Assembly (NCBI RefSeq): GCF_041146795.1
Contig: NC_135173.1
Coordinates: 55,120,365-55,184,364, forward strand
Source of the DNA: Maylandia zebra
Taxonomy: Eukaryota > Chordata > Actinopteri > Cichliformes > Cichlidae
Length of the DNA stretch: 64,000 nucleotides
Direction of reading: 5' to 3'
In this document: piece by piece, positions 25,300 to 43,799 of the stretch
How the letters are laid out: each line of letters opens with the position of its first letter
How positions within the stretch are numbered: the first letter of the stretch is position 1
Notes under the pieces: model-generated
The model's database searches: none
What the model saw: the letters and a program-made list of their open reading frames with translations, nothing else
Told to the model about the DNA's origin: nothing
Program-made: the position numbers and the translations under genes

Positions 25300-25641
25300 C
25301 TGGAGGTGATTTTGTAGGGCTATAGCAGAACTCACTCTGTTCCTCCTTGCACAAAGGAGCAAAAACCGATCCTGCTGATGAGTTCAAGACCTTCTCTGGC
25401 CCTGTCAAGCTCTCCTAGTAACAACCTGTTTCCTGGAATCTCCATGGTCTTGGGACTGTGCTGGGAGACACACAGCAAACTTTCTGGCAGTGGCACACAC
25501 TCATGTGGCATCCTGGAGAAGTTGGACTACCTGTAGGGTCCAGGTATCCCCTCATGCTACCAGTGATGACACTGATCCTAACAAAATGCAAAACTAGTAA
25601 AAAAATAAATAAATAAAACAGAAAAGATGAAGAAGAAAAAA
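25300..25641 (+). repeat. Dispersed repeat arm, diverged copy of 26371-26650
   Basis: The series GGGCTATAGCAGAACTCACT, CACAAAGGAGC, GCTGATGAGTT, CTGGCAGTGGCAC, GAGAAGTTGGACTACCTGTA and GGGTCCAGGTATC reappears in the same order after 26371. It is the left arm of the element whose right arm is the 728 bp repeat. Confidence 0.65.
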
Positions 25642-26370
25642 CATTCCTGTTTTGGGGGGTGTCTCATTTTTGCCCCTCTAGTTCTGCTACTGTTACTGTA
25701 TTTAACACCAAAGTGGCTGAAACTTATTAACAACTGCCTCTTTCTTAACTAACTATACTGTCCTGTTCCAGGTCTCACTCACTGTGGGGTCTCCTTTACC
25801 AAAGAGTCCTCAGAGTGGCCCCTGTAAATAATCCTACTCTTGCTTACCAACTCCAAATTCTAGTTGAAGTTCTCATGTTCCTAATAAAGACTATTAAACT
25901 TGTGACTGTGTCTGGGTCTTGATGTTCTGGTCTTTATGACTATGGATAACTTGAAAAGTGGTGGTTCATCCAAAATCTTGTATTTGTTTGCAAAAACTAA
26001 AGTTCTTTGTCAGTGAACAGTTTATTGAGCGCAAAAGGAAAACTTAATTTGAAATTATGTGAAGCAGATCAATCTGGTATGGTCTTTGGTCAGAATAACA
26101 GCTGATTTGAAGTGTGTCCTCATCTTTAATTTCCTTGCCTGACGTGATTTCACTGACACTGAACGGCCACTGTATCAAAGTCTGTTCTGTATCAACGCGA
26201 ACATGACTCAGCTGCTTATGTCAATAGCACAAGGTTCTGCAAAACACTGGCTTTTGCATGAATTGTGATGGTGGAGAGCATTTTTGGTCACACAACTAAA
26301 GTAAAAGAAAAATTACTGCAGAGAAGAAAACGTGTAAACACCAAAAAGCACATAGTGTGGAAAATGAGCC
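25642..26370 (+). repeat. Dispersed repeat, copy B (729 bp)
   Basis: Partner of 10987-11714, same orientation, estimated near 98% identical by eye. The two copies flank the whole trappc13 gene, about 14 kb apart. Confidence 0.85.
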
Positions 26371-26830
26371 CAAGGGTATAGCCGTACTCATCCTGTTCCT
26401 CCTCACACAAAGGAGCGGATACTATTTCTGCTGATGGGTTAAGGACCTTTTACAGCCCTGTACAGCTTTCCTAATAACTGCCTGTTTTCTGAAATCTCCT
26501 CCATGCTCTTGCAGCATACAGCAATCTTTCTGGCAGTGGCACGTGATGATGTGGCATCCTGGACAAGTTTGACTACCTGTAGGGTCCAGGTATCACCTCA
26601 TGCTACCAGTCATAACACTGACCCTAGCAAAATGCAAAACTAGTGAAAAAACAGTGGCAAAAGATGAGGTGGAAAAACTGCACCTGTAGAACCATTGCTA
26701 TTTTGGGGACTGTCTCACTGTTGCCTCTCTAGTGCACTTGTTAATTTCATTTACACCAAAGCAGCTGAAACACATTAACAACCCCCTTCTGTTAACTTCA
26801 CAGACCCGATCAGTATCAAGTTCAAAACAC
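26371..26830 (+). repeat. Third, diverged copy of the dispersed repeat
   Basis: Repeats the 25300-25641 arm and then a diverged version of the start of the 728 bp unit (ATTTTGGGGACTGTCTCACT...ACACCAAAGCAGCTGAAAC). It follows copy B without a gap, suggesting nested or tandem insertion. Confidence 0.6.
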
Positions 26831-26839
26831 TTGATCTTG

Positions 26840-26945
26840 AAGTATCCTTGGGCAAGATGCAGAACCCTGAGTTACAAGTTGGGTGTGTAAATGTTTTGTA
26901 AAGAAAAGTGCTCAGGCACTGAAAAATAGCACAGTATGAATATGT
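26840..26945 (+). mobile_element. SINE 3'-end remnant
   Basis: GAAGTATCCTTGGGCAAGAT, GTAAATGTTTTGTAAAGAAAAG and GCTCAGGCACTG match the body of tRNA-derived fish SINEs. The tRNA-like head is absent. Confidence 0.5.
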
Positions 26946-27067
26946 GTGTAATTACCTTCATGTAATAAAAAAGTGGTTCACTGACAGTAAACAATGATTC
27001 TTTTCATATAATAATGACATTAATTCAAAGACATAAAGGCGCATGTGAGTAGTTTCGTTTCAAGACA

Positions 27068-28049
27068 TTTATTATTTATATGGTTTGACAAAACAATGTG
27101 CTGCCTTAGCATACCTGTGTTTCCATAAAGCATCTGATCTCAAATACCAGATTCAACAGCATGCAAAATGAACAATATGAATATGCTGTAAGTAGTTAAT
27201 CAGAAATTAAATAGGCTTAAAGTTAGGATGTTAATTTTAGCTAAAGTGCTGTAACAACATAATGCAGGCGGCAAACACTGGTATACAATTAGACTGTTGT
27301 CTTAATTAAGTTAAGTATTACTCACTGAAAACCACTGATGTGAGTCTCAGGAACGCACGGTGTTCATCACCCAATAAACAAGTACAGTGCATTCTGTCTA
27401 CAAAAATAAGACTAAACAAATCATATAAACCCGATGTGTATTATTATGAGGGAAAGCCGAAGTGCTCTCCACAATGCTGTAAAAGTACATTCCTCTCAAA
27501 CCCTCCATTTATCATGACTTGACAGAAGGAACCCCTAAAATCACAACATGAAGAGGGCGGTCATTTCAGCACACAGAAAACATGATCTCTGAAGGACGGA
27601 AAGAAGTTCTGAAGAAAATAGTTACTCGTATTCTGTCGGTAGGCTGAATGCATTCGTGGCTCTTTTTTATGGTTAGTGTTTACATGTGTTGTCCTAAATG
27701 TGTGAGATGCTTCACTTCATGGTCCAATCTCCAGGCTCTCATATCTCCACTCCAGAGCCTTTAGTCACAGTAAAGTGCCTAAAACCCCATCCTTGTCTCT
27801 TTATTCCAGCTATGCCGGGGGCCTGACTTTAAGAAATGGGTGTAGAGATTGTGATCGCGCCATATGGATGCCCTTCCTTGGAAAAACAAAAAAATCATGA
27901 GGCTGAAATAAAAACATTAAATGTTAATAAAACAAATATGATCCAAGTTTGTTTTTTTAGTTAGCTACAAGTTTGATTTTGAAATATTAAATAAATACCT
28001 AAATAGAACATGAATAGAACATTTTTTAAAAAGAAAATACCTGACTAGA
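27068..28049 (-). other. sgtb: 3'UTR of sgtb, with poly(A) signal
   Basis: From the sgtb stop down to an AATAAA at 27073-27068 (minus strand). The open frame inside (27340-27522, plus) is short and not coding-like. Confidence 0.5.
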
Positions 28050-31000
28050 TCATGAGTGCTCCTCGGCGCTGCCGCTAAAGGAACGGCTCCGGATGTGGTT
28101 CCTCAGCTGTTCAATGAGCTCTGGGTTCTGCTGCTGGATCTGCTGGGCAAACTGTTGTCCTCTGAGAGAAAGATAACTTAGCTGAATTCTTTTCAACAAG
28201 AACAGGAACAGCACGACGAATTGTTCTGTTCTTAAAAAAAATAATGCCTGTTGCCTGGTCATGTCTCTTCACAATATGTATGATATTGTACCAATATGTG
28301 TATTGCACACTAAGTCAGCACCACTGTGCTGCCCTATAACACTATATAGTAATAGTATTATACTATAGTACTATAGTATTATGTTTGCCAACTTTCATAT
28401 GTTTAACTAAAGAAGTGGGAACAAATTCTGTGTTTTTGTGACAGGCTGCTAGCAACAATCTTTCCTAAGTTATTTGTTGAGTGTTGACACAACACTAGTT
28501 TACCTCTTGAGCTACAAATCTTTTTTATGCTTGAAGGTCAGTGTTAAGTAGCTTGAAGGTGGTCAGGTACAAGGACGGGAAAGAAAATGAGTGAAAACAC
28601 AGCCAAAGACCTTTAGGAGAACTACTGCTCAAAACCTATTTAAAAATTAAAAGAAAGTCTGGCTCGTTGGAAGCAAAATATAAAGAAATTAGGCGTGGCT
28701 CGAGGCTTTTGCACAGTACTGCAGTGCAGCTTTTTGATGCCGAGTTCCCAGTTAATGAGTGATGTCTGTTTAGGATTCTGTAACATGAAAATATCACATC
28801 AGTTAGATTGTAGCAACTCTAACAGCTGTGCCTTCTGTCCCTGCTTTAAAATCCTTTCAATCATTCAGAATCTGCAAACAGGTACTTTAACACCCCAGAG
28901 TGGGTTTGCACATCCAGACAAGGCAACAGGGATAAAATATTACAACCAATATTGTCAAAACTGCAAGTATTGTTTCAGAAAGGTTGAAATAAATCTCGGT
29001 ACAATTTGGGGAATTTACTGCCCAGCTGTCCCTTGCCAAGAGTCAGATCAATATCAGTAGCTACAGTAGCTGACACAAAAAACACTCATAGGTAACAAGT
29101 TCTCCTTAAATCCTCTCTACAGCTGACAAGTAAACACATTTTATCCGGTTTGTTGAATGTGTCAAGTTGATATGGTTTATCTGGGGAACTGTACAGCGCA
29201 TTACTCTACAGCGAGATGCAATATAAAGACTTTACAAAGAAACTGCCACATCTTTCAGTATAAAAAGTACATATAAAAAGGTCATTTAGCTCAACTAAAT
29301 AATGGTGTAATTAAGCAATGCTTTTAATTTTTCATTCAGTGTACTTACGCTTCAATCAAGCTGGAAATGTCTGAGAGCCCTCCTACTCCTGCTGCAGGGC
29401 CTCCCACTGCATTAGACATCATTCCTGACATGCTGAGCACAGTGACACAGTTCGTCAGTTCACGGTGGGACTCGTCTTTTGAAACTACACTTGAATGCTG
29501 AAGTAAATGCATAAAGTTCGACTTACAGCTGTTGTACCTGCTGGTTCTGCATCACGCTGGCAGCCTGCAAAGAGAAATCAACAGCAATTCTTGATGTGTT
29601 TCTCACGTACATAATAAAAGGGCAATTTATTTTTTATCACACTGGCAATTTTGTCAGAAGAACAATCTACCATCTAGCGCTGTGGGGCCTGAATGCGCAT
29701 ACACAGCTATCGGATTTAGATGTGTCTTGTCCTTAATGCTGCAATAAAATCCTGGCGTGCTCGGAAAAAACATTCTCGGCCAAACGCACGCTCCCGTGTG
29801 TCATAATTTAATGAGCTCGGGTTGTCAGGCTCTCATTTCTACTAGACAATTACTGCGGTTGTTTAACAGGCTAACTATCACTCATGGGACTAATCCAGTA
29901 AAAAATAAAACCAATCCTGAGGCTCCTGAATGGAAGCTGCGCCTGTTAGAACTCATGCTCTTACCATGCTGATGAAGGCTGGGTTGTTGATTAAACTAGC
30001 CATGTCAAATCCCAGTCCAGCTGCTATCTGTGGCAGAGATGTGTAAACGACAGTCCAATAAGAAAATATCAACATTAATCCCAATTACATTATGCTACAC
30101 ATGTGGAGAGGATTAAAAGCAAGAGGCTTGTTTCTACTCACAGGGCTGGTTGCTTCTTTCTGCTTCTGCTCTGCGATTTTCAGGTTGGATTTGTATGTGT
30201 CATTCTCGGGGTCCAATACCAAAGCTTTCTTGAAGTAGGTAATTGCCTCTGGATACTTGTTCATAGCTGTCAATGCCAACCTGAAACCACAGAGGAAACA
30301 GTGAGCAGTCATTTTTGGAAAATATTATGGAGAGAGCAGTTTATTTCAAAATGACTTGTTAATAGTAAATGACCCAACCCCATCCTCCCGTATGCTTTGC
30401 TGTAGGTCGGATCAATCCCGATGGCTCTCTCACAGTCACTAGTTGCTTCGGTATAATTCCCCAGCTTACTGTGAGCTGCAGCCCTGCAAGTAATAAATTC
30501 AGAGCGCTGTGTAATGTTTGTGTTCAGGTGGGTAATGAAAAAGGGAGGGAATCGGTCAGCAAGCACTTTCTCGAACAGTTCAAGCATTACATCACATTTG
30601 GCTCTGCTTTGTTTGTCTACTGTCTGCTATTATATTAAACAAATGTGCAAATCATGATTAAGGGACAAAATTAAGTTCAGATAAGTAACAGCGTAAAATA
30701 TCAGTTCAGTAAATACCTGTTGCAGTAGTACACAGCATTTCTTAGATCCAGATCAATGGCCTTTGTGTAGCACTCCACTGCACTCCTGTAGTTCTCCTCC
30801 TTCATGTGATTGTTTCCTAAAGAAACAAAGTGTGTAGTTATAACAACAAAGTTAACATAAAGCTCATGACTGGTTCAGTCAATCTTATGGAAAAATAGGA
30901 TGACAATTCAGCTTTAGGGTGATAGATGTGTCTTTTTTTCCTTTTCTTGAGCTTTAGAAAAGCATTGGCAGGTTTTTAAATCTTGTAGGTGAAAGCAAAT

Positions 31001-32688
31001 TGACATGTTTCATGTGCCACCAGCTACAGGTTCAGAAATCTGAACACCACCCTCCACCTTTTTTAAACTTGTGAACATACATGCATAATCCTCTCCAACA
31101 TCCAACCACCAGAATAAAACCCCGAAACTAAACACTCAAGCAAGGACAGAGAAACAGCAGAAACATCAGAACACGCCTACTCCCATCAAGGCCACCCAAA
31201 TCATCAGAGAGCAAACACCCATACACCCGCCCAGAAACCCCCAGTCGCCGCAACCAACAGCAAAGACAAAGTGGCAGTGGACGCCAACATGTCGACACAG
31301 AAACATGCAGGAAGGCCTCCACCAGTGTCTGGAGCCCTCACTATGACCCAACAGAGGCCAGACAGCACATTCCAGTCTCCGGGCAGCATGTACAGCCAGG
31401 AATAGGATCCCACTGCACTGATGAAGCCTGAGCTTTTGGCTCAATGAGGCCTTTTTAATATGAGCCTCCATCACCTTAACAGTGTATATATGATAGATAA
31501 TGAGGAAAATAACACAAAATTAGATTCAAATGCACTTGAGAAACATCAACTGAACTTGCACTGCTACAGAATCATTTACATCTCGACAAATAGAATTGAA
31601 ACTAATCATAATGCCTCCAGTGATGATAAATGTAATCAGTGTGGTCCCCACCCACAACAATTTGACAGCACAATTCAATAAAACATTCCAAACCCTGTGG
31701 AGGATGAATTTACAAGAAAGCAAGAGCAGACACAGAAAGGTAGAAGTTTAGGGATTATTTCAAACTTTGTCCATGTTTAATATGATCAACAAAACAGTGA
31801 TAATAGGAAATTATAAATTAAGTACTAATAATACAAAATAAGATAATGCATACATGTCCACTGAAGCGCATCAGAGCTGATGCAAAACATTTAATATAGA
31901 AGCTCACCATATTTATTTATGAACCTAATGTAATCAGATGTGAAGTGTTTCAAGATTACCTTCATTCTTAAGCAGCTCTGCTCGTTCGATGTCTTCAGGA
32001 GATGGGGAGCTCTCTGGTATGGTTAGATTGTCATTCTGTGAAAATGAAAAATAAAAGAGTCAGTGAATAAACACACAGGACATTCTGACTTGACACAAAA
32101 AAGCAGCGGTGTAATTAAGTCGGCATAATTGTACTATGTATTTTACAGTACTTTAAAGTGTTCACTACCCACCTTGAGCAGGGCATTGAGGAATATCTCT
32201 CTAAGTGACTGTGGCACTGCAAGATGACAGTCACTGGAGCTGATCTTGAAGGTGGTCTCCAAGCACTGTATAGCAACTGTGGTGGAGAATCAGCCAACAT
32301 ATGACAGAGTAGTTTCGAGTTAACTGGACAATCATGTTGAGTCAGAACTTGGCTGTACGCTCAGAGCAAGTTATTTGAATAATTCTCTTCAACTGCACTG
32401 CTTATCAAAGCCTGATTTTGGTCATGTTTTCTTACTACCTTGACAGTCCTTAGCTTACTATCAAGAAAAGGGACATAATGTATGTACAGTTTGTGCAGAT
32501 TCAGAACTCTGAAATGGATGAGACAAGGCAGAGTGCCCAGTGTTTGCACAGACACTTTCTAAGGCATAAGTGCAGTGAGTCGACCTACCTTCGAGGCTTT
32601 CCTGCTCATCAGAATTTAAAGTACCACAATGTGTTTGATCTCGTAGGAACTGCACAATAGAGAATGCCAAGCGCTTTTCCACAGCCAT
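28050..32688 (-). CDS. sgtb: Small glutamine-rich TPR co-chaperone beta
   Basis: A co-chaperone that binds Hsp70/Hsp90 and, like SGTA, client proteins with hydrophobic segments in the cytosol. Ten coding exons on the minus strand: 32688-32589, 32276-32173, 32035-31960, 30816-30717, 30483-30379, 30280-30142, 30027-29965, 29564-29527, 29432-29349 and 28161-28050. All phases close; 921 nt give 306 aa (human SGTB about 304). The N-terminal dimerisation part is [18 protein letters not shown]...[15 protein letters not shown]. Three TPRs follow ([60 protein letters not shown]). Then comes an NNPAFISM segment, and a Gln-rich end [18 protein letters not shown] with the SGTB-type terminus [17 protein letters not shown]. 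That terminus and the neighbouring nln favour sgtb over sgta. The exon 5 donor is weak (GG|GTTGGG). Confidence 0.95.
28321..29340. other. sgtb intron 9
   Basis: Between exons ending at 29349 and starting at 28161. AT-rich. A TACTATAG-type simple stretch lies near 28345-28380. No gene or element recognised. Confidence 0.4.
30990..31445. repeat. C/A-rich patch in sgtb intron 3
   Basis: About 450 bases much richer in C than the surrounding intron, with a C-over-G skew on the plus strand and overlapping non-coding ORFs. In composition it resembles the block at 8981-10890; it may be a piece of the same kind of element. Confidence 0.35.
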
Positions 32689-32884
32689 TTTTACCTAGAA
32701 ACTGGTAGAGACAAGAAGGGGTTTGGAATCAAATGGAAAGGAAACCACTCAGTGGTGACTGAATTACTAATTCACGAGGTGCCATTTCATAATAAAAATA
32801 ACAAACACATGCTTAAATAATGCATAACTGATATATAAGTCAGTATAAAATACTGTAATTGTGCTTATTTAATCAAACTCAGAC

Positions 32885-33540
32885 AGACTCTATGCAGTCC
32901 TCTGAAGTACACACCTACTGCTTCCATAGGAATTATGAGGGTAAGCAGCAGGCAGATGCGACTTATCAAATGCACTTGATTAACTTTTGCAGCTTGCTGG
33001 TCTGGAGCATTTAGATGTGTATTCACCTCAAGGCCAGACCATGCAATGCTTAGAGAAATGGCAAAATACCCAAGAGCTACATCTCACACTCTACAGGGCT
33101 CAGTAAGCATTTTAAATGGTAAATTTAATGACAGTACACTTAGAAAAAGACTAAAATGCTTTGGAAGGCTTGCCATGAGAAATTTTCTTCTCTCTAAAAA
33201 GAACATGGCAGCATAGCTTTAGTTTGCAAACTTGCACATGAACAACCCACAAGACTTCTGGGACAATGTCCTTTGGACAGACAAGACCAGAGTGTCGAAT
33301 TTAAAATGAGCACAAACACTTTTTACCAACTGTCTGGTGGTGGGCTGATGATTTCGGCTTGTTTTTTATTTGATTTGTTGAGCCAAAAAACCTCCACAGC
33401 AATGTGAGAGAGTGACACAGTTATACATTAAGGTGGTTCTACAACCTACTGAATTACAGCATGTACTTAGTTTTTCACTAGAGTGCATACAGTCCAGTGA
33501 AAACGTTCTTTTTCAAGACTGTATTTTCTGGCTGATATAG
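32885..33540 (+). mobile_element. Degenerate Tc1-like transposon in the sgtb 5'UTR intron
   Basis: One plus-strand frame near 33240-33310 reads NNPQDFWDNVLWTDKTRV, the block around the second catalytic Asp of Tc1-like transposases. GAAAAAGACTAAAATGC, CTCTAAAAAGAACATGGCAG and, at the 3' side, CCTCCACAGCAATGTGAGAG and AGGTGGTTCTACAACC follow the order of intact fish Tc1 elements that I recall. The region coding the last catalytic residue is deleted. Ends are approximate. Confidence 0.65.
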
Positions 33541-34709
33541 CAATCAGACAATTTTATTGAATGATGCTGTTCTGCCACAAGTATATAAATAATGTAGAAT
33601 ATTTAATAAAGATTAATAAAGAATAACCTTTTACTTTTTCCAGTTTAATTTCTGATTTATGAGTTACATGTTTATATTATTGAATATTTTTTACCCCCAA
33701 AAAGTCAATACGGGCATTACAATGCAAAAATTCAGTATCACTGTGACTCTATTAAAAGTGGGCACTACTTCAAAACAAAGAAGCTGGCTTAGGGAGTAGA
33801 TTTTTGGTGCTTTTAATATATGCATTTCATTTTTTATTCAACAATACATTACTTTTTATATTCTCAGGTTTAGAAGAGGCTGAGATAGTAGTTATGACCT
33901 AATTATAAACCTGGGCTCAACTATCCCAGGTTATTTTTTGGGTGCCAGTAGTAATCTTGCATTTGTTAAGGACTCTGTAGCAGTGAAGGAGAATATCAAA
34001 CGACTGCATTGCATTTTGATAGTAAATCTCTACAGCTACAAAGTTGCACTACAACTGATACTGGCGATCTGCAGTTTCGTGTCATTTTATTGCCTATAAC
34101 AAAAAAAAAACCTTGCCCCTCAGAAGGCTAGTTACTGCTTGATTTTTCCAAGTCGGACTGAGGCAAAAAGTCTGTGGGGAAACTGGGGCAAAAAAATAAA
34201 AACATGGCCACAGAATCACAGTGCGGGATGCTACAGACACAAACACTATTGCCTCATACGTCTATCACGTGCTGAAACCAAGCATTATGCTCATTTGAGT
34301 CTAGCTAGCACAGCTACTCCTCCCTTCGTGTGTTGACACACGTAAATGCAGTGATGCAGAAGCTGTGATGTAATAGCATAATGGGTGTTTTCATTCACTG
34401 CACTGACTTTATACATTTATTTCAAATAAATGCTAAAATAAAATTATAATTTAGCCAGTGGCGCTGGCAGGTGTTTGTCTTTAAAGGAAACCTACACCCT
34501 GACGGTCCGGACAAACAAGGCTCGCGCGCTGCTTGTGTGATGCTGGCTAAAACAATCACAACCCAAAAACAAAACAAGACAGGAAAACAGGAGGAGGAGA
34601 GGAAACAGAGGTCATCCTCGGAGCCCTACAAACAACACGAAGTCATATTAAAAATAACACTCTATTAAAGGATGCTGTTCAGTGTGTGTCCCCCTCCCGC
34701 CCACCTACC

Positions 34710-34968
34710 TGAGGTCTTATCCAGCTGTCTGCTGCTACCGCGTCATGAGGAGGGCTCGAGTCGGATCGATCGCGTCCTCCTCCTCTGCGCCTGCGCGTTA
34801 ACAACGGAAATAAGAAGCGGTTCCCACGCGAGAAACGGGGAGAGATACCGTTCATTGCGGCGACTACAGGGACTGAGCCACCGTAAGGGAGGAAGAAAGG
34901 GGTTAATTTTTATTTTTATGTAATTATATATTTTTTTTTGCTGAAAGAAATCGCACGATACTGCTGGC
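34710..34968. promoter_or_regulatory. Bidirectional promoter of sgtb and nln
   Basis: A GC- and CpG-rich stretch in AT-rich surroundings separates the two divergent genes. On the minus strand the non-coding first exon of sgtb should end at 34709 (CTCAG|GTAGGT donor), and on the plus strand nln starts at 34969. TGCGCCTGCGCG at 34786-34797 is close to the NRF-1 site. GGAAAT at about 34806 could bind an ETS factor. No TATA box. Confidence 0.6.
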
Positions 34969-41485
<6,517 letters not shown>

Positions 41486-41701
41486 ACTGATGTTCTCTTT
41501 AACTGTTTTTGTCATTATTATATTATATCTGGATGCAGGTACATTTCAGTTGAGAAATGGGGTATTATTACTATCTTCAGGATTTCACGCTAGAGTTCTG
41601 TCTGCCCTTGTTTAAATGTACAGTAGATCACGACAGGACCTCGTCATGACATGTTCAGTGTATTTTACAGCCTTTTTAATTCGTCCTGGTGTTACTAAAA
41701 C

Positions 41702-41707
41702 AATAAA
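41702..41707 (+). terminator. nln: Poly(A) signal of nln
   Basis: AATAAA about 215 bases after the nln stop. It falls within the left target duplication of the hAT element that begins at 41709. Confidence 0.5.
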
Positions 41708-41708
41708 C

Positions 41709-42321
41709 CAGGGATGTCAAACTCATTTTATTTCAAGGGCCACATACAACTTCATTTGATCTTAAGGGAGACAGACCAGTGAAACTTTCTGTCAGGGTAA
41801 AGAAGTTTAACTACACATTAAATCCATCAGATATCTTCATATATGAACAAGAAGTGCAGTTTATCTACATGATAAAAGAATTGTGCTGTAGGAAATAAAA
41901 GGCATCTGCCAGCACAATTCTTTGGGCTTAAATGGTAAGAAATGTATAAATTTACAGAAAAGGTTCTGGTTGCTCATTGCCAAGACTGTCCTGTAATTAT
42001 AAGGCAGAAAGCTTTTGTTAGTTCAGAGAAAATTATCTGTTTCTCTTTATTTTGTCTTACTATGAACCCATTGAAAAAAAACATTTCTATTGTAGATACT
42101 GAAAAATGGGAACTATTTTTTGTCATTTAAATGTTTTTCTTTTACATAATTACTTTGGTGTTGTATGGATGACCATGGTGGAGTTATTTATAAGTAGGAA
42201 TTGCTGTAGAACTCATGTCCATAATTTAAGCCCCCCTTCACATTTTCCAAAGCCGTCCAGTGGGCAGAGTTGGAGTCCTTCCAACGATTCTGGCCCCTGG
42301 GCCTTATGTTTGACACTCGTG
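41709..42321. mobile_element. Non-autonomous hAT-type DNA transposon
   Basis: Termini CAGGGATGTCAAACTCAT and CTTATGTTTGACACTCGTG are imperfect inverted repeats of the common CAGGGGTGTCAAACTC type. The 8-base flanks CAATAAAC and CAATTAAG agree at six positions, like an aged hAT target duplication. 613 bp, no transposase frame. Confidence 0.7.
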
Positions 42322-42896
42322 CAATTAAGAATGGACATTTCTTTATATTAAAGAATATGAATAATCTGGTTTCCACAATAGTTCTTTTTGGAAACATACA
42401 TTGTCATCATTAATTTCATTACTTATGCCATCACTTAAGCTGTGACATGTCAGAATTTCCTTCAATGCAGTGATCAGATACTATGTCAGTGGTACAAAAA
42501 TACTAACAGCAGGCTTTAGTTACAGGTATCCAAGCATAGAAGCTAACATACCCTTACTAGATTCACAATATAGTTAAAATCCTCTTTTCAACTGTTTCTT
42601 TCTGCTGCGTCATAATATTACATTTATCGGCTACCTACTCTTGGTGGCCTGACAATTTCATTAAGTCGTTTAGAGGGTTGACACTAGAAGTTAGACTGTT
42701 CAAGCCTTTTACATTGAACACACCTGTTTTTAAGTTTCAAACATTATGGGGGAAATTCTACGCTTGAAAGGCACTTGGCTATTTTAATGGATATATCTTT
42801 GGCTATCTTTAAATCTCCATTAAAAATAATTAGAAAAAAGGCCAATATTATTCTATTTAATTTAAATTTCCAGTGAAATACAAAAAACTTCTACTT

Positions 42897-42910
42897 ACGC
42901 CAGAGGGCGC
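42897..42910 (+). promoter_or_regulatory. CTCF-like motif between nln and the next promoter
   Basis: ACGCCAGAGGGCGC fits the core AGRKGGCRS completely and 12 of 14 positions of the longer consensus. Only a motif match; such matches occur by chance. Confidence 0.25.
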
Positions 42911-43099
42911 CACGACATAACAAGAACGACGAAGGCTGCTGCAAACCGTACAAACACCTTTTTTTGTACGTTATATGTAAATGGGTTAATAAAATACCTT
43001 GTCGGTCTGGTTTGTATACGTGTTTGCAGTCTGTGTGAATATCCTGTAGCCTATTTGAAAGGGAAAACAGTGTCAATAAGTCAATGCACAGAGGAAGAT

Positions 43100-43799
43100 A
43101 AGCGGAATCACTAGTAGTGTCTGGGTGAGATAGTGAAAGCGTCGTCCACGGGGCTCGGTGAGGCTGGAAAGGCGACTACTGGTGGACAGCTTTCTCCATG
43201 TACCCGCGGAGGTCACAGAGAAGAAACTCGCCACTTCGTGCTGTTCCCCACAGCCTCAATGTAGCTTCGTTCCAGTCTGTAGAGCTGCGCCTATTGTAAA
43301 TGAGCAAAGACCTGGAAATTATGAGCGAAAACATCTGGGTGCGGCACACTTTAGAGGAAAAGGTTTCGCTGTGCCGGAGGTGGTTCGCAGTTTTGCCTTT
43401 TGTATTTCCTTGCTGAATGTAGTGGACATTTTGGATTTTTTTTAATGTTGTGTCATTAATTTGCATCAGTTAAGGACCATTTTTGCTCTTGTCTTCGTCG
43501 TCGGTCAGTCTGGCAGTGCCACAAGGCAATATTTTTATGTCTCAAAACAACTGAGAGGGACAACGTTAAACTTGAGGGCGGCTCGCTGAGGAGAATGTAC
43601 GCACTGGGCCAGCTTCGAGTTGCTCTCTAAGTAAGGCAATATTAGCTAGCTGCTAACACTAGCCAGACCCAATTGAACTGCCGTGAAGCAAACCAGTGAA
43701 ACCAGCTAATGCCCACTTCTCAAGGTGTTTGTTGGGTAGTATCAGCCTGCACATAAGCTGGATATCATTAAATGAGACGCTGACCCGACAGTAACTCAG
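43100..43799 (+). promoter_or_regulatory. erbin: Probable promoter and 5'UTR exon of erbin
   Basis: A CpG-richer stretch downstream of nln ends in a strong splice donor, CTCAG|GTAAGT, at 43799/43800. No coding ORF upstream of it fits a known protein, so it looks like a non-coding first exon on the plus strand. In human 5q12.3 the gene after NLN is ERBIN (LRR and PDZ scaffold that binds ERBB2), in the same orientation. The name rests on gene order alone; no LRR or PDZ coding sequence is in the window. The transcription start is not determined. Confidence 0.5.

Noticed and set aside
43158..43445. 95-aa ORF at the start of the putative erbin transcript
   Set aside because: No LRR or other recognisable content; better explained as 5'UTR/promoter sequence with chance frame.
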